Assembly: GCA_026987255.1 (NCBI GenBank)
Contig: JALSNA010000371.1
Span: 1 to 8,317 of the forward strand
Length of the DNA: 8,317 nt
Origin: Hyphomicrobiales bacterium
GTDB lineage: Bacteria > Pseudomonadota > Alphaproteobacteria > Rhizobiales > Aestuariivirgaceae
Direction: 5' to 3'
Part shown: positions 1 through 6,647 of the stretch, piece by piece
Layout of the letters: each line of letters starts with the position of its first letter
How positions within the stretch are numbered: position 1 is the first letter of the stretch
Notes under the pieces: generated by a model
The model's database searches: none
Told to the model about the DNA's origin: nothing
The model's input: the letters and a program-made list of their open reading frames with translations, nothing else
Program-made: the position numbers and the translations under genes

Positions 1-20
1 GCAAGCCTATATAAGGCAGC

Positions 21-64
21 GCAAAAGCCGCGCCCGCACCTGGTCCGGGGCCGCGGCCTTTTGC
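21..64 (+). terminator. Factor-independent terminator of an upstream gene outside the window
   Basis: The arm GCAAAAGCCGCG (21-32) pairs with CGCGG-c-CCTTTTGC (52-64), leaving one bulged C. The G/C-rich hairpin is flanked by A's on the left and T's on the right (TTTT at 59-62 and again at 66-69), so it can work on either strand. Since the next gene to the right starts at 116 on the plus strand, its likeliest job is to end a plus-strand transcript entering from the left. The loop region (33-51) is itself partly self-complementary. Confidence 0.6.
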
Positions 65-115
65 CTTTTGACCCGGCAACCATCAAGCAACCATCAAAAC
101 TCGAGGAACACCGCC

Positions 116-535
116 ATGACCGAGCGCACGCTCTCCATCATCAAGCCCGATGCCACCCGCCGCAATCTCGTCGGCAAGATCTGCGCCAAGCTGGAAGAGG
201 CCGGCCTGCGCATCGTCGCCCAAAAGCGGGTGCGCTGGACGCGCTATCAGGCCGAGCAGTTCTACGCCGTGCACAAGGAACGCCCCTTCTACGGCGAGCT
301 GGTGGACTTCATGACCTCCGGCCCCATCGTCATCCAGGTATTGGAAGGCGAAAACGCCGTTGCCCGCAACCGTAAGATCATGGGCGCGACCAATCCGGCC
401 GAGGCCGCCGAAGGCACCATCCGCAAGGAGTTCGCCGAGAGCCTGGAGGCCAACTCCGTCCATGGCTCCGACAGTCCCGAGAACGCCGCCAAGGAAATCG
501 CCATGTGCTTCGACGGCTCCGAGATCGTCGGCTGA
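116..535 (+). CDS. ndk: Nucleoside diphosphate kinase
   Basis: This enzyme transfers the gamma phosphate from a nucleoside triphosphate (usually ATP) to nucleoside diphosphates through a phospho-histidine intermediate, balancing cytosolic (d)NTP pools. The 139-residue product has the usual length for the family (about 140). Family residues are visible: the N-terminal [11 protein letters not shown] with Lys10, Tyr50, Arg86, Thr92, Arg103, Asn113, and the active-site signature NSVHGSDS with catalytic His116. The start at 116 is supported by GAGGA at 103-107, eight bases upstream, and by matching the family N terminus; an in-frame ATG at 68 would add 16 unrelated residues and lacks a good ribosome binding site. 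It follows a terminator, so it probably has its own promoter. A hairpin at 552-578 separates it from the next gene. Nothing is odd about it. Confidence 0.97.
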   Translation: MTERTLSIIKPDATRRNLVGKICAKLEEAGLRIVAQKRVRWTRYQAEQFYAVHKERPFYGELVDFMTSGPIVIQVLEGENAVARNRKIMGATNPAEAAEGTIRKEFAESLEANSVHGSDSPENAAKEIAMCFDGSEIVG

Positions 536-551
536 ACACCCCATGACCCGC

Positions 552-578
552 CCCGTCCGGCATCGGCTGCCGGACGGG
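552..578 (+). terminator. Perfect 10-bp hairpin after ndk, terminator-like but without U-tract
   Basis: CCCGTCCGGC (552-561) and GCCGGACGGG (569-578) form a perfect stem around a 7-base loop, 17 bases after the ndk stop. No T run follows, so it is not a canonical intrinsic terminator. It could stabilise the ndk mRNA 3' end or attenuate read-through into the transporter gene. Confidence 0.4.
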
Positions 579-604
579 ATGGCGCCAATCAGGATATTGA
601 GGAA

Positions 605-1261
605 ATGCGCCAAACCATCGCCATCAAACCTTTGCTCGTAGCCATTGCCGCCATGGCCGCGGTGGTCACGGCCTCCAATTTCCTGGTGCAATATCCGGTG
701 CAGGCGCGCTTGGGCGCGCTCGATCTCGCCGATCTGCTCACCTGGGGAGCCTTTACCTATCCGCTGGCCTTTCTGGTCACCGATCTGACCAACCGCAATT
801 TCGGCCCCGCCATGGCCCGCAAGGTGGTCTATGCCGGATTCATTCTTGCCGTGGCCCTTTCCTGCCTGCTGGCCACGCCGCGCATCGCCATGGCCTCCGG
901 CACGGCTTTCATCATCGCCCAGCTGCTCGACGTGGTCATTTTCAACCGCCTGCGCAGGCTGGTCTGGTGGATGCCGCCCCTGACCTCTTCGGTCATCGGC
1001 TCGCTTGTCGATACCACGGTGTTCTTCTCCTTGGCCTTTGCCGCCGCATTCGCCATCCTCGGCCCCAATGATCCCTTTGCCATCGAATCTTCCGGGCTGT
1101 TCGGCGTGCTGTCCCTTCAGGCCCCGCGCTGGGTTTCCTGGGCCCTGGGCGATCTGAGCGTGAAGCTGCTCATGGCGCTTGTGCTGCTGGCCCCCTATGG
1201 TCTGCTGCGCCACCTGATCGCGCAGATGCTCGCCCCGGCCGCCGGGGCAGCCGGGCGCTGA
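605..1261 (+). CDS. Queuosine precursor transporter, YhhQ/VUT family
   Basis: This is an integral inner-membrane protein of the family (YhhQ/YpdP, formerly DUF165) that imports queuosine precursors such as preQ0/preQ1 for tRNA modification. The 218-residue product has about six hydrophobic segments, near residues 8-28, 44-60, 72-92, 99-115, 124-152 and 174-203. Family signatures are visible: ASNFLVQYPVQ near the N terminus, the TYPLAFLVTDLTNRNFG loop (51-67), AQLLDVVIFNRLR (105-117), and SSVIGSLVDTTVFFSLAF (128-145) with its membrane-embedded Asp. The start at 605 has GAGGAA directly against it and AGGA at 591-594 at a better distance of ten bases. It lies 69 bp after ndk with a hairpin between, and is convergent with the polysaccharide co-polymerase gene (28 bp between stops). 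Family assignment is secure; the exact substrate is inferred from the family. Confidence 0.9.
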   Translation: MRQTIAIKPLLVAIAAMAAVVTASNFLVQYPVQARLGALDLADLLTWGAFTYPLAFLVTDLTNRNFGPAMARKVVYAGFILAVALSCLLATPRIAMASGTAFIIAQLLDVVIFNRLRRLVWWMPPLTSSVIGSLVDTTVFFSLAFAAAFAILGPNDPFAIESSGLFGVLSLQAPRWVSWALGDLSVKLLMALVLLAPYGLLRHLIAQMLAPAAGAAGR

Positions 1262-1289
1262 TCACCCATCCCGCCAGCAGCCATCAACG

Positions 1290-3695
1290 TCAAAAGAGCG
1301 ACGCGGCCCGCAAGGTGGCAGCGCCCGCCGCCTTTTCCGGCTCTAGCGTGTCGGCAGCATCCTGCCCGTCCCGGTTGGCCGCCCGTGGCTCATCGGTGTG
1401 CCGCCGGGCGCCACTGTCCCCCACCAGCAGGCATTCGGCCACCTTGACACCCTTGCCGCGCAACGCCCCGCACAAACTCTCTGCCAGCCCGGCATCCTTT
1501 TGCCCGGCCACTGCCAGGACCGCACCGCACAGGGGCAGCACCGTGCCTTTCGGATCGGCCGGAAAGCGGGTTTCGCCCTCGTTGAGCAAGATGACGTCAT
1601 AGGTCTCGCCCATGGCCGCCAGCACCGCCTCCATGACCGGCGAGCCCAGCTTGCCGGCCGCCTCATCCGCCATGCTGCCGGCATGGATGATGTGCAACGG
1701 AGAAACGATGTCGCGCTTGATGATATCCACAAACCCCGCCTGCCCGTTCAACAGATCGGAAAGCCCCTTGCCCGCCTGTGTCCCTGCCGCCAGATCCAGG
1801 GTTTTTCCGCCCATGTCCGCATCGGCGACAATCACCCGCGCGCCCCGCGAGGCCAGAATGCGCCCCGCCGCGAGAGCCGCCGTGGCCGCATCTGCCGCGG
1901 CTCCGCCCAGGGCGGCGAAGGCAAATCTCTTCACACCGGCCCGGCCATTCATGTCGTCCACCCATTCTGCCACCGCCCCGGCCGCCTTGGCGTAAGGCAC
2001 ATGAGGCGCGGAGAGGGCCGTCAGGGCAAAGGATTTGGCCACCATCTTTTGCGGCAGGGCAGGCAGCAGCGGCAGGCTCTTTCCCGCCACGGCATTTTCG
2101 CCGCCGCCCGCGGGCACTGCCACGAAATCGCCACCCTGCACGGAATTGCCGGCCACGGCACCCGGCGCAGCCGCTGGCCGCACCGGCGCCGAAGCAGCCT
2201 CCAGCGGCTGTGGCGCGGCTTGACCTGGCGCCGCAGGCTGCGGCATGGGCGCCACCGGCTGCGGCGCCGCCGCAACCGGAGCAGCCGGCTGAAGCGCTTG
2301 CGAACCACCCTGCCCCATGCGTGAAACCGCGCCCATGACCTCGGCCGCGAAGGCCGCGCCCAGCCCCAGAACCAGGCCGGCCAGGATGGCCAGGATCATG
2401 ATCGGCCCCGGCTTGGGAAAGGAGGGCATGACCGGCACATCGGCCGGGGAGATGACATGGACCGTGTTCAGCTGGGCGATTTTCCTGTCACGCGCCACCG
2501 CGTCGTTGTAACGGACCAGGTAACTGTCCAGCAAGGCGCGCTTGCTCTTGGCCTGCAATTCCAGATCGCGCAGTTTCACCTCATCGAAGGAGGCGGTGGA
2601 AACCTTGGCCTTGAGCTTGGCGAAGGCGGCCCGCAAGGCGGCCTCGCGCGAGGCGGCGATCCTGGCCTGCTGCTCCAGGGAGGCGGCGATCTTGAGCGCT
2701 TCCGATTTGATCTGGCGCTTCAGCCCGGCCAGCTCCCGGCGCACCGCGCGCACCTTGGGGTGATTGTCCAGGTAGGTGGTGGAGAGCTCCGCCAGCCGCC
2801 TTTGCAGTTGTGACTGCTGCTCGCGCAGCCGCTGGATGAGGCGCGACTTGAGCACCTCCGCCGAGGCGTCCAGCGAGCCGGTCTTGCGCAGCATCTCGCG
2901 AATGGCCCGCGCCCGCGCCTGGGCATGGGAGCGCTCCGATGCGGCCTTGATGATCTGCGAACTGAGCTCGGAGAGTTCCTGGTTGCTCAGGCTCGACTGC
3001 GCGCCCTTGAACAGGCCCTTCTGGGCCCGGTACTGGCTGGCCTGTTTCTCGATGGTCTCCACCTCGCGGGTCAGCCGCGCGATCTGCTCCTTGAGCCAGT
3101 CGCGCGCCTCACCGGTCTTGCGCGCCTGCGAATCCTTGTAGACGGCGGCCAGCGTATTGACCACCGCCGCCGCCACCTGCGGATTGTGCGAGCCATACTC
3201 GATGACGATGATTTTCGATTGCGGAATATTGTAGACCTTCAGGCGCTTGTACCAGGTGGTCAGGGCCCTTTGCTCGATGCTCTGCCGCCTCGGATCCGGC
3301 GCAAATCCGAGCACGATCTTGAGCCGTCCGCCCAGGCCGATACCCCGTTTGAGTGCATCGAACTCGGCCGTTCCGGCCAGTTTCAGCCGCTTGATCACCT
3401 TCAGCGCCAGTGCGCGCGACTTGAGCACCGCCACCTGGCTTTTCAGCTCCCGGTCGGAAACCTGCCGCGCCTGTCCTGCGCCGGTGGCATTGACCCGCGT
3501 ATAGGGCGAATCTTGGTATTTCAGCAGCAACTGCGCTTGCGCCGTATAAAGCGGCCTGGAAAGGAAAATGACCAGAAATCCGAAAGCCGCGAACAGCATG
3601 GTGGTGAGCGCGATCATCTTCCACCGCCGCCCGATGCCGCGCAAGACATCGGAAATGTTGATGGCATTGACCGCCGTGGGGGCCTGCTCTGTCAT
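1290..3695 (-). CDS. Wzz/GumC-type polysaccharide co-polymerase fused to a degenerate BY-kinase-like domain
   Basis: This inner-membrane, periplasm-spanning protein probably controls chain length and export of a surface polysaccharide with the outer-membrane protein encoded divergently. The 801-residue product contains, in order: an N-terminal Wzz segment (about 12-60) with a first membrane helix at 27-45; a long, charged, coiled-coil-rich periplasmic region (about 80-410) with NHPKVRAVRRELAGL at 311-325; the PSFPKPGP motif (424-431) just before the second membrane helix (431-452); an Ala/Pro-rich linker (about 465-515); and a cytoplasmic P-loop-ATPase-like domain (about 590-760). The C-terminal domain resembles tyrosine autokinases but lacks a GKS/T P-loop (ALGGAAADAATAA at 595-607), keeps the Walker A'-like VIVADADM (621-628), has Asn for Asp in the Walker B-like YDVILLNE (699-706), and carries no C-terminal Tyr cluster. 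The start at 3695 was chosen because AGGA lies ten bases upstream and the Wzz fold begins soon after; an in-frame ATG at 3815 adds 40 unrelated residues. Confidence 0.9.
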   Translation of the reverse strand: MTEQAPTAVNAINISDVLRGIGRRWKMIALTTMLFAAFGFLVIFLSRPLYTAQAQLLLKYQDSPYTRVNATGAGQARQVSDRELKSQVAVLKSRALALKVIKRLKLAGTAEFDALKRGIGLGGRLKIVLGFAPDPRRQSIEQRALTTWYKRLKVYNIPQSKIIVIEYGSHNPQVAAAVVNTLAAVYKDSQARKTGEARDWLKEQIARLTREVETIEKQASQYRAQKGLFKGAQSSLSNQELSELSSQIIKAASERSHAQARARAIREMLRKTGSLDASAEVLKSRLIQRLREQQSQLQRRLAELSTTYLDNHPKVRAVRRELAGLKRQIKSEALKIAASLEQQARIAASREAALRAAFAKLKAKVSTASFDEVKLRDLELQAKSKRALLDSYLVRYNDAVARDRKIAQLNTVHVISPADVPVMPSFPKPGPIMILAILAGLVLGLGAAFAAEVMGAVSRMGQGGSQALQPAAPVAAAPQPVAPMPQPAAPGQAAPQPLEAASAPVRPAAAPGAVAGNSVQGGDFVAVPAGGGENAVAGKSLPLLPALPQKMVAKSFALTALSAPHVPYAKAAGAVAEWVDDMNGRAGVKRFAFAALGGAAADAATAALAAGRILASRGARVIVADADMGGKTLDLAAGTQAGKGLSDLLNGQAGFVDIIKRDIVSPLHIIHAGSMADEAAGKLGSPVMEAVLAAMGETYDVILLNEGETRFPADPKGTVLPLCGAVLAVAGQKDAGLAESLCGALRGKGVKVAECLLVGDSGARRHTDEPRAANRDGQDAADTLEPEKAAGAATLRAASLF

Positions 3696-3976
3696 GGTGA
3701 CCATATCCTGCTGGTTGCCGCCCCTTTGCGCCTGGGCATCAAGGGGCGCGCCTGCTGCATTGCTCCTGACACAATGACCAAGCATGGTAACCAATTGCTT
3801 AACGGCCCGAAGCATTCCTCGCTGGCGTTAATCCTTTGGAGAGATTCCCTTAACAGCCTGCTAACCATGTCTGTTTATCCTGCCTGGCAAGTTCACCACG
3901 GACGCAGGGCCCGCCGGCCCCGTCCAAATGCCCTTTGTCGCCGGGCCGTCCGGCACGCAGATCAACAGGTGTCCGT
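3696..3976. promoter_or_regulatory. Divergent intergenic region between co-polymerase and export lipoprotein genes
   Basis: This 281-bp gap separates two divergently read genes of the same pathway, so it should carry both promoters. It is locally richer in A/T around 3780-3875, with TTAA at 3799-3802, 3828-3831 and 3850-3853, and one GANTC site (GATTC, 3843-3847). I could not fix convincing -35/-10 pairs by eye. The part from 3890 to 3960 is G/C-rich with short inverted repeats and no clear role. The export gene has AGG at 3967-3969, seven bases before its ATG. Confidence 0.6.
3850..3868 (+). promoter_or_regulatory. Candidate CtrA-type binding site, one mismatch
   Basis: TTAA (3850-3853), seven bases, then CTAACCAT (3861-3868) matches the CtrA full site TTAA-N7-TTAAC with one change. 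The right half also matches the CtrA half-site TTAACCAT described in Caulobacter with one change. It lies about 110 bases upstream of the export lipoprotein start and about 155 from the co-polymerase start, next to a GANTC site. Such short motifs arise by chance, so this stands mainly on its location. Confidence 0.35.
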
Positions 3977-4666
3977 ATGCGTTATGCCACCATCATTCTC
4001 GCAGGCCTGGCCCTGTCCGCCTGCACCACGGACTGGGAAAGCTCACCGCCCGATGCAGCTCCCGGCGGCGTGGGCATCATGGCCACCGGCTCGCTCATGG
4101 AAGGGCCAAAGGCCATATCCCCCGCCTCCCATGCCCCGGCGCGCAACGCCAGGGGCGTGGTGCCGCCATTCGGCGCCACCGGCGAGGCGGCCGCCTATGA
4201 ATATCTGCATGGTTACCGCGTCGGCGCCGGAGACAGGCTGACCATCCGCGTCATGGGCCAGCCGGAGCTCACCGGCGCCTATGTGGTCGATCCCTCGGGA
4301 AACCTCTCCATGCCGCTGATCAATACCTTCCCGGTGGCCGGCATGACCATGAAGGGCATCGAGCGGACCATCACCGCCAAGCTGCGCAACGGCTATTTGC
4401 GCAATCCCTCCGTGTCCGTCCAGCCTGCCGCCCTGCGGCCAGTCTACATCCTGGGAGAAGTGAAGCGGGCCGGCAACTATCCCTACCAGCCGGGCATGAC
4501 CGTGCAGACCGCCATTGCCATGGCGCGCGGCTATTCGGACCGCGCCGACATGAACAAGGTGCTCATCACCCGCCGCACCTCCCGGGGAACGAGCACCTAC
4601 AAGGTGCCCGTCACCACCCAGATCTATCCTGGCGACATCATTTTCGTCCGCGAACGCTGGTTCTAG
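3977..4666 (+). CDS. Wza-like outer-membrane polysaccharide export lipoprotein (OPX family, short form)
   Basis: This protein probably forms or gates the outer-membrane exit for the polysaccharide handled by the divergent co-polymerase. The 229-residue product begins with a lipoprotein signal peptide: MRY, a hydrophobic stretch, and the lipobox LSAC with Cys16 as the lipidated residue. After a low-complexity stretch comes a polysaccharide-export domain (about 80-150: YRVGAGDRLTIRVMGQPEL, DPSGNLSMPLI, LRNPSVSVQ), then one SLBB-type beta-grasp domain (about 154-225: RPVYILGEVKRAGNYPYQPG, ending YPGDIIFVRERWF). It stops after a single SLBB domain, much shorter than E. coli Wza (about 380), and lacks the further SLBB repeat and the C-terminal amphipathic helix that forms the Wza pore; short OPX proteins of this kind are known. 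The start at 3977 is set by the signal peptide and by AGG seven bases upstream; an ATG at 3935 would bury the signal peptide. It is coupled to the glycosyltransferase gene three bases downstream. Confidence 0.93.
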   Translation: MRYATIILAGLALSACTTDWESSPPDAAPGGVGIMATGSLMEGPKAISPASHAPARNARGVVPPFGATGEAAAYEYLHGYRVGAGDRLTIRVMGQPELTGAYVVDPSGNLSMPLINTFPVAGMTMKGIERTITAKLRNGYLRNPSVSVQPAALRPVYILGEVKRAGNYPYQPGMTVQTAIAMARGYSDRADMNKVLITRRTSRGTSTYKVPVTTQIYPGDIIFVRERWF

Positions 4667-4669
4667 GCC

Positions 4670-5761
4670 ATGAAAATCCTGCATGTCTTTCGCGCCCCCG
4701 CCGGTGGGCTGTTCCGCCATGTCCGCGATCTCGCCATGGAGCAGACAAGAGCCGGGCATGAGGTGGGCCTGATCTGTGATTCCACCAGCGGAGGCAAGAT
4801 GGCGGATGAAACCTTGAAGACCCTTGCCCCACGTCTGGCATTGGGCATCGAACGGCTGCCCATGCCACGCCTGCCCGGCATGGGCGATCTGCACGCCCTG
4901 CGCGCCATTCGCGCCCGTGTGCGCGCCAGGGCACCGGACATCGTCCACGGCCATGGCGCAAAGGGCGGCCTTCATGCCCGCCTGAGCGCCCGCGCCGCCA
5001 ATGCCCGCGCCGTCTATACGGCCCATGGCGGCTCCCTGCATTATTCCTGGAAATCCCCGCAAGGAGCCCTGTTTCTTGGCGCCGAGAGGCTGCTCCTGGC
5101 GCGCACCGATGGCCTGATCTTCGTGTGCGATTTCGAGCGCCGCGCCTTCGAAACCAAGATCGGCCAGGGCAAGTGTCCGCGCAAGGTCATTCACAATGGC
5201 CTCTCGAAAGAGGATTTTGCCGCCATCCCCCCGAACCCGGACGCCGCCGATCTGCTGTTCATCGGCGAGCTGCGCATGCTCAAGGGCGTCGATGTGCTCA
5301 TCAAGGCCATCGCCCTGCTGAAAGACAGGGGCAAACAGGTCTGCGCAGTCATCGTTGGCGACGGGCCGGACCGCAAGGTCTTCGAAGAGCTGATCGCAAG
5401 GCATGGCCTGCAAAGGGCCATCACTATGCCCGGGGCCATGCCCGCCGCGCGGGCCTTTCCCCTTGGGCGCATCATGATCGTGCCTTCCAGGGCCGAATCC
5501 TTTCCCTATGTGGTGCTGGAAGCCCAGGCAGCGGCCAGGCCGCTCATCGCCTCGGATGTCGGCGGCATCGGTGAAATGTTGCCCGCCACGGCCATGATAC
5601 CGCCCGATGACCCGGCCGCCCTCGCCGCGGCCGTGGAACGAGCCTTGGAGGATGATGGCATCTTTGCCAGGGCCAAAAGCCGCCAGAACGAGATACGGGA
5701 CATCTTCAGCGCCCCCCGCATGGCGCAACAGACCCTGGCCTTCTACGACAGCCTTCTGTGA
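4670..5761 (+). CDS. Glycosyltransferase family 4 (GT-B fold), polysaccharide assembly
   Basis: This is probably a cytosolic or membrane-associated sugar transferase that extends the lipid-linked glycan exported by the neighbouring proteins. The 363-residue product has the two-domain GT-B layout. The N-terminal domain starts MKILHVFRAPAGGLFRHVRDL and includes DIVHGHGAKGGLHARL (90-105) and AVYTAHG (114-120). The C-terminal donor-binding domain starts at the VIHNGL hinge (173-178) and has IGELRMLKGVDVLIKA (198-213), VGDGPDR (229-235), and PSRAESFPYVVLEAQAAARP (272-291), whose E276-x7-E284 is the EX7E motif of retaining GT4 enzymes. SDVGGIGEML follows at 295-304. The gene starts three bases after the export lipoprotein stop, so translation is likely coupled. 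It converges on the receiver gene with only three bases between stops. Sugar specificity cannot be told. Confidence 0.93.
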   Translation: MKILHVFRAPAGGLFRHVRDLAMEQTRAGHEVGLICDSTSGGKMADETLKTLAPRLALGIERLPMPRLPGMGDLHALRAIRARVRARAPDIVHGHGAKGGLHARLSARAANARAVYTAHGGSLHYSWKSPQGALFLGAERLLLARTDGLIFVCDFERRAFETKIGQGKCPRKVIHNGLSKEDFAAIPPNPDAADLLFIGELRMLKGVDVLIKAIALLKDRGKQVCAVIVGDGPDRKVFEELIARHGLQRAITMPGAMPAARAFPLGRIMIVPSRAESFPYVVLEAQAAARPLIASDVGGIGEMLPATAMIPPDDPAALAAAVERALEDDGIFARAKSRQNEIRDIFSAPRMAQQTLAFYDSLL

Positions 5762-5764
5762 ACC

Positions 5765-6202
5765 TCAGCCGCCGATGCGCGCCAGATCCGTCTCCAGACC
5801 GGCCAGCCTCAGCTTGGCGGCCAGAATCTCCGCATTGAACGGCTGGGCGATGCCATCGGCCGCCCCCTCCCAGATCATCCGGCCCAAGGCCTGTGAATCC
5901 AGCCGCTCGGCATAGACCAGCACGATGGCCCTGGAGGTTCTGGGCATGTTCCTGATGCGGCGCAGGACAATTGCGGCATCCTCCCCTTCCATCGTCTGGG
6001 GCAGAAAGATCACCTGGGGCGCATTGCGCCAGCAGTGTTGCAAGGCCTCATGCGCCCCGCTGGCGTGCAGGGCCGCAATGCCCTGCCTCTCCAGCAGCTG
6101 GCGCAGCTGCGCGCTCACCAGGGAGCGGCTTTCATCCGTGACGATCAGACACTGGACGGGACGCGTCTTGCCCTCGCGCGGCATGTTCCTGGCAGCAATC
6201 AT
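5765..6202 (-). CDS. Small stand-alone receiver-domain protein lacking key phosphorylation residues
   Basis: The 145-residue product is essentially one CheY-like receiver fold with no output domain. The order is recognisable: VQCLIVTDESRSLVSAQLR (beta1/acidic loop, 16-34), APQVIFLPQTMEGEDAAIVL (beta3/beta4 turn, 61-80), RAIVLVYAERLD (beta4, 91-102), and GAADGIAQPFNAEILAAKLR (beta5/alpha5, 113-132). Aligned by eye, the phospho-acceptor Asp is Pro68, the switch Thr/Ser is Tyr97 and the invariant Lys before PF is Gln120; only D23/E24 of the acidic pocket remain. It should therefore not be phosphorylated normally and may act as a protein-protein interaction module. The start at 6202 has GGAAGG with eight bases of spacing; an ATG at 6319 would place coding sequence over a CtrA-type site and adds 39 non-receiver residues. 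The partner and process are unknown; adjacency to the polysaccharide locus is only suggestive. Confidence 0.85.
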   Translation of the reverse strand: MIAARNMPREGKTRPVQCLIVTDESRSLVSAQLRQLLERQGIAALHASGAHEALQHCWRNAPQVIFLPQTMEGEDAAIVLRRIRNMPRTSRAIVLVYAERLDSQALGRMIWEGAADGIAQPFNAEILAAKLRLAGLETDLARIGG

Positions 6203-6282
6203 GTCAATCACCTTCCGGTTGAATGGTTCACGTAACGCCCCGATAGGTTCGCCTCTATGCCTAGAGTCCTGCGCCTGAATCG

Positions 6283-6298
6283 TTAACGAGACGTTAAC
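6283..6298. promoter_or_regulatory. CtrA-type binding site, exact match to TTAA-N7-TTAAC
   Basis: TTAA at 6283-6286, seven bases, then TTAAC at 6294-6298. Each half sits in the palindrome CGTTAACG (6281-6288 and 6292-6299), with the copies 11 bp apart, about one helical turn, so the site reads the same way on both strands. It lies about 80 to 95 bases upstream of the receiver gene start. GANTC sites flank it at 6264 and 6277. Known alphaproteobacterial CtrA sites have this form; binding here is inferred. Confidence 0.6.
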
Positions 6299-6311
6299 GC
6301 CTGAAAACAGC

Positions 6312-6420
6312 TTTTCCACAATGGCTTTTCTTCCATGTTTTCAATACATTATATCTCAATTCAGGATGCTTTTCCACACCCTGTGGATAACCTTTCGTTC
6401 TCTTTTTGATCTCATTTTTG
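6312..6420. other. Cluster of DnaA boxes and AT-rich DNA, candidate replication-origin core or DnaA-controlled region
   Basis: TGTGGATAA at 6382-6390 is a perfect DnaA box (TTATCCACA on the minus strand). TTTTCCACA at 6312-6320 and again at 6370-6378 are one-mismatch copies, so the last two boxes face each other four bases apart. Between and beyond them are AT-rich stretches (about 6325-6365 and 6391-6420), including GATCTCATTTTTG (6408-6420), which matches the E. coli oriC 13-mer GATCTNTTNTTTT at all but two specified positions. Origin-like clusters combining DnaA boxes with a CtrA site are known from Caulobacter. Against it: the flanking genes are not those usually beside alphaproteobacterial origins (hemE, maf, parAB, dnaA), and three boxes is a small number. 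Confidence 0.4.
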
Positions 6421-6647
6421 CGCGACTCACCCGATTCCCTTTTGTTCTCTCCTCCGATTCCGCCCCGCCTGACGGCCAGTGCACCTGCGCCGCAATCGGA
6501 TGAAAGGGCATCGAAGAGGCGGCAATTCCCCCTTCGGGCCATTGTGCGCCGCGCCGCCAGCGCATATAAGGTGGCCATGCTTTCATCTTTTGCCCCGCAT
6601 TTCGCCGCCCCACACGGGCCCGCCATGCGTGATTTCAAGGAGGTCTC

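Larger units (their letters stand above)
6203..6647. promoter_or_regulatory. 445-bp divergent intergenic region with origin-like and cell-cycle motifs
   Basis: This gap separates the minus-strand receiver gene from the plus-strand lyase gene. From left to right it contains a 5-bp inverted repeat CTCTA/TAGAG (6253-6266), GANTC sites at 6264-6268, 6277-6281, 6424-6428, 6433-6437 and 6456-6460, a CtrA-type site (6283-6298), three DnaA-box-like sequences and AT-rich tracts between 6312 and 6420. The rest (about 6461-6636) is ordinary G/C-rich sequence with no clear motif, then a strong Shine-Dalgarno AAGGAGGT at 6637-6644 for the lyase. By eye the composition in 6310-6420 is strikingly more A/T-rich than its surroundings. 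Confidence 0.6.

Noticed and set aside
5..17. GCCT-ATATA-AGGC, a possible -10 or operator
   Set aside because: It lies upstream of a terminator, no -35 can be placed because the window starts there, and the inverted repeat is only four bases.
83..1213. Long minus-strand reading frame opposite ndk and the transporter
   Set aside because: It is antisense to two clearly recognised genes, and its Gly/His/Gln-rich translation looks like the mirror of G/C-rich codons.
1232..1248. GCCCCGG/CCGGGGC hairpin at the 3' end of the transporter gene
   Set aside because: It lies in the coding sequence, has a 3-base loop and no T run, and is explained by Ala/Gly/Pro codons in G/C-rich DNA.
1398..2324. Long plus-strand reading frame inside the co-polymerase gene
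   Set aside because: The translation is Arg/His/Gln-rich with no domain pattern; the opposite strand encodes a recognisable Wzz-type protein.
3696..3815. Upstream ATG extending the co-polymerase by 40 residues
   Set aside because: The added residues do not look like the family N terminus, and AGGA is well placed only for the ATG at 3695.
2925..4241. 438-codon plus-strand reading frame across the divergent promoter
   Set aside because: It overlaps the co-polymerase gene, the promoter region and the export lipoprotein gene in another frame and shows no family signature.
4043..5728. 561-codon minus-strand reading frame opposite the export and glycosyltransferase genes
   Set aside because: It is a shadow of two well-recognised plus-strand genes, with low-complexity Gly/His-rich translation.
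6203..6319. Upstream ATG extending the receiver protein by 39 residues
   Set aside because: It would make the CtrA-type site coding, and the internal ATG at 6202 has a good Shine-Dalgarno and starts just before the fold.
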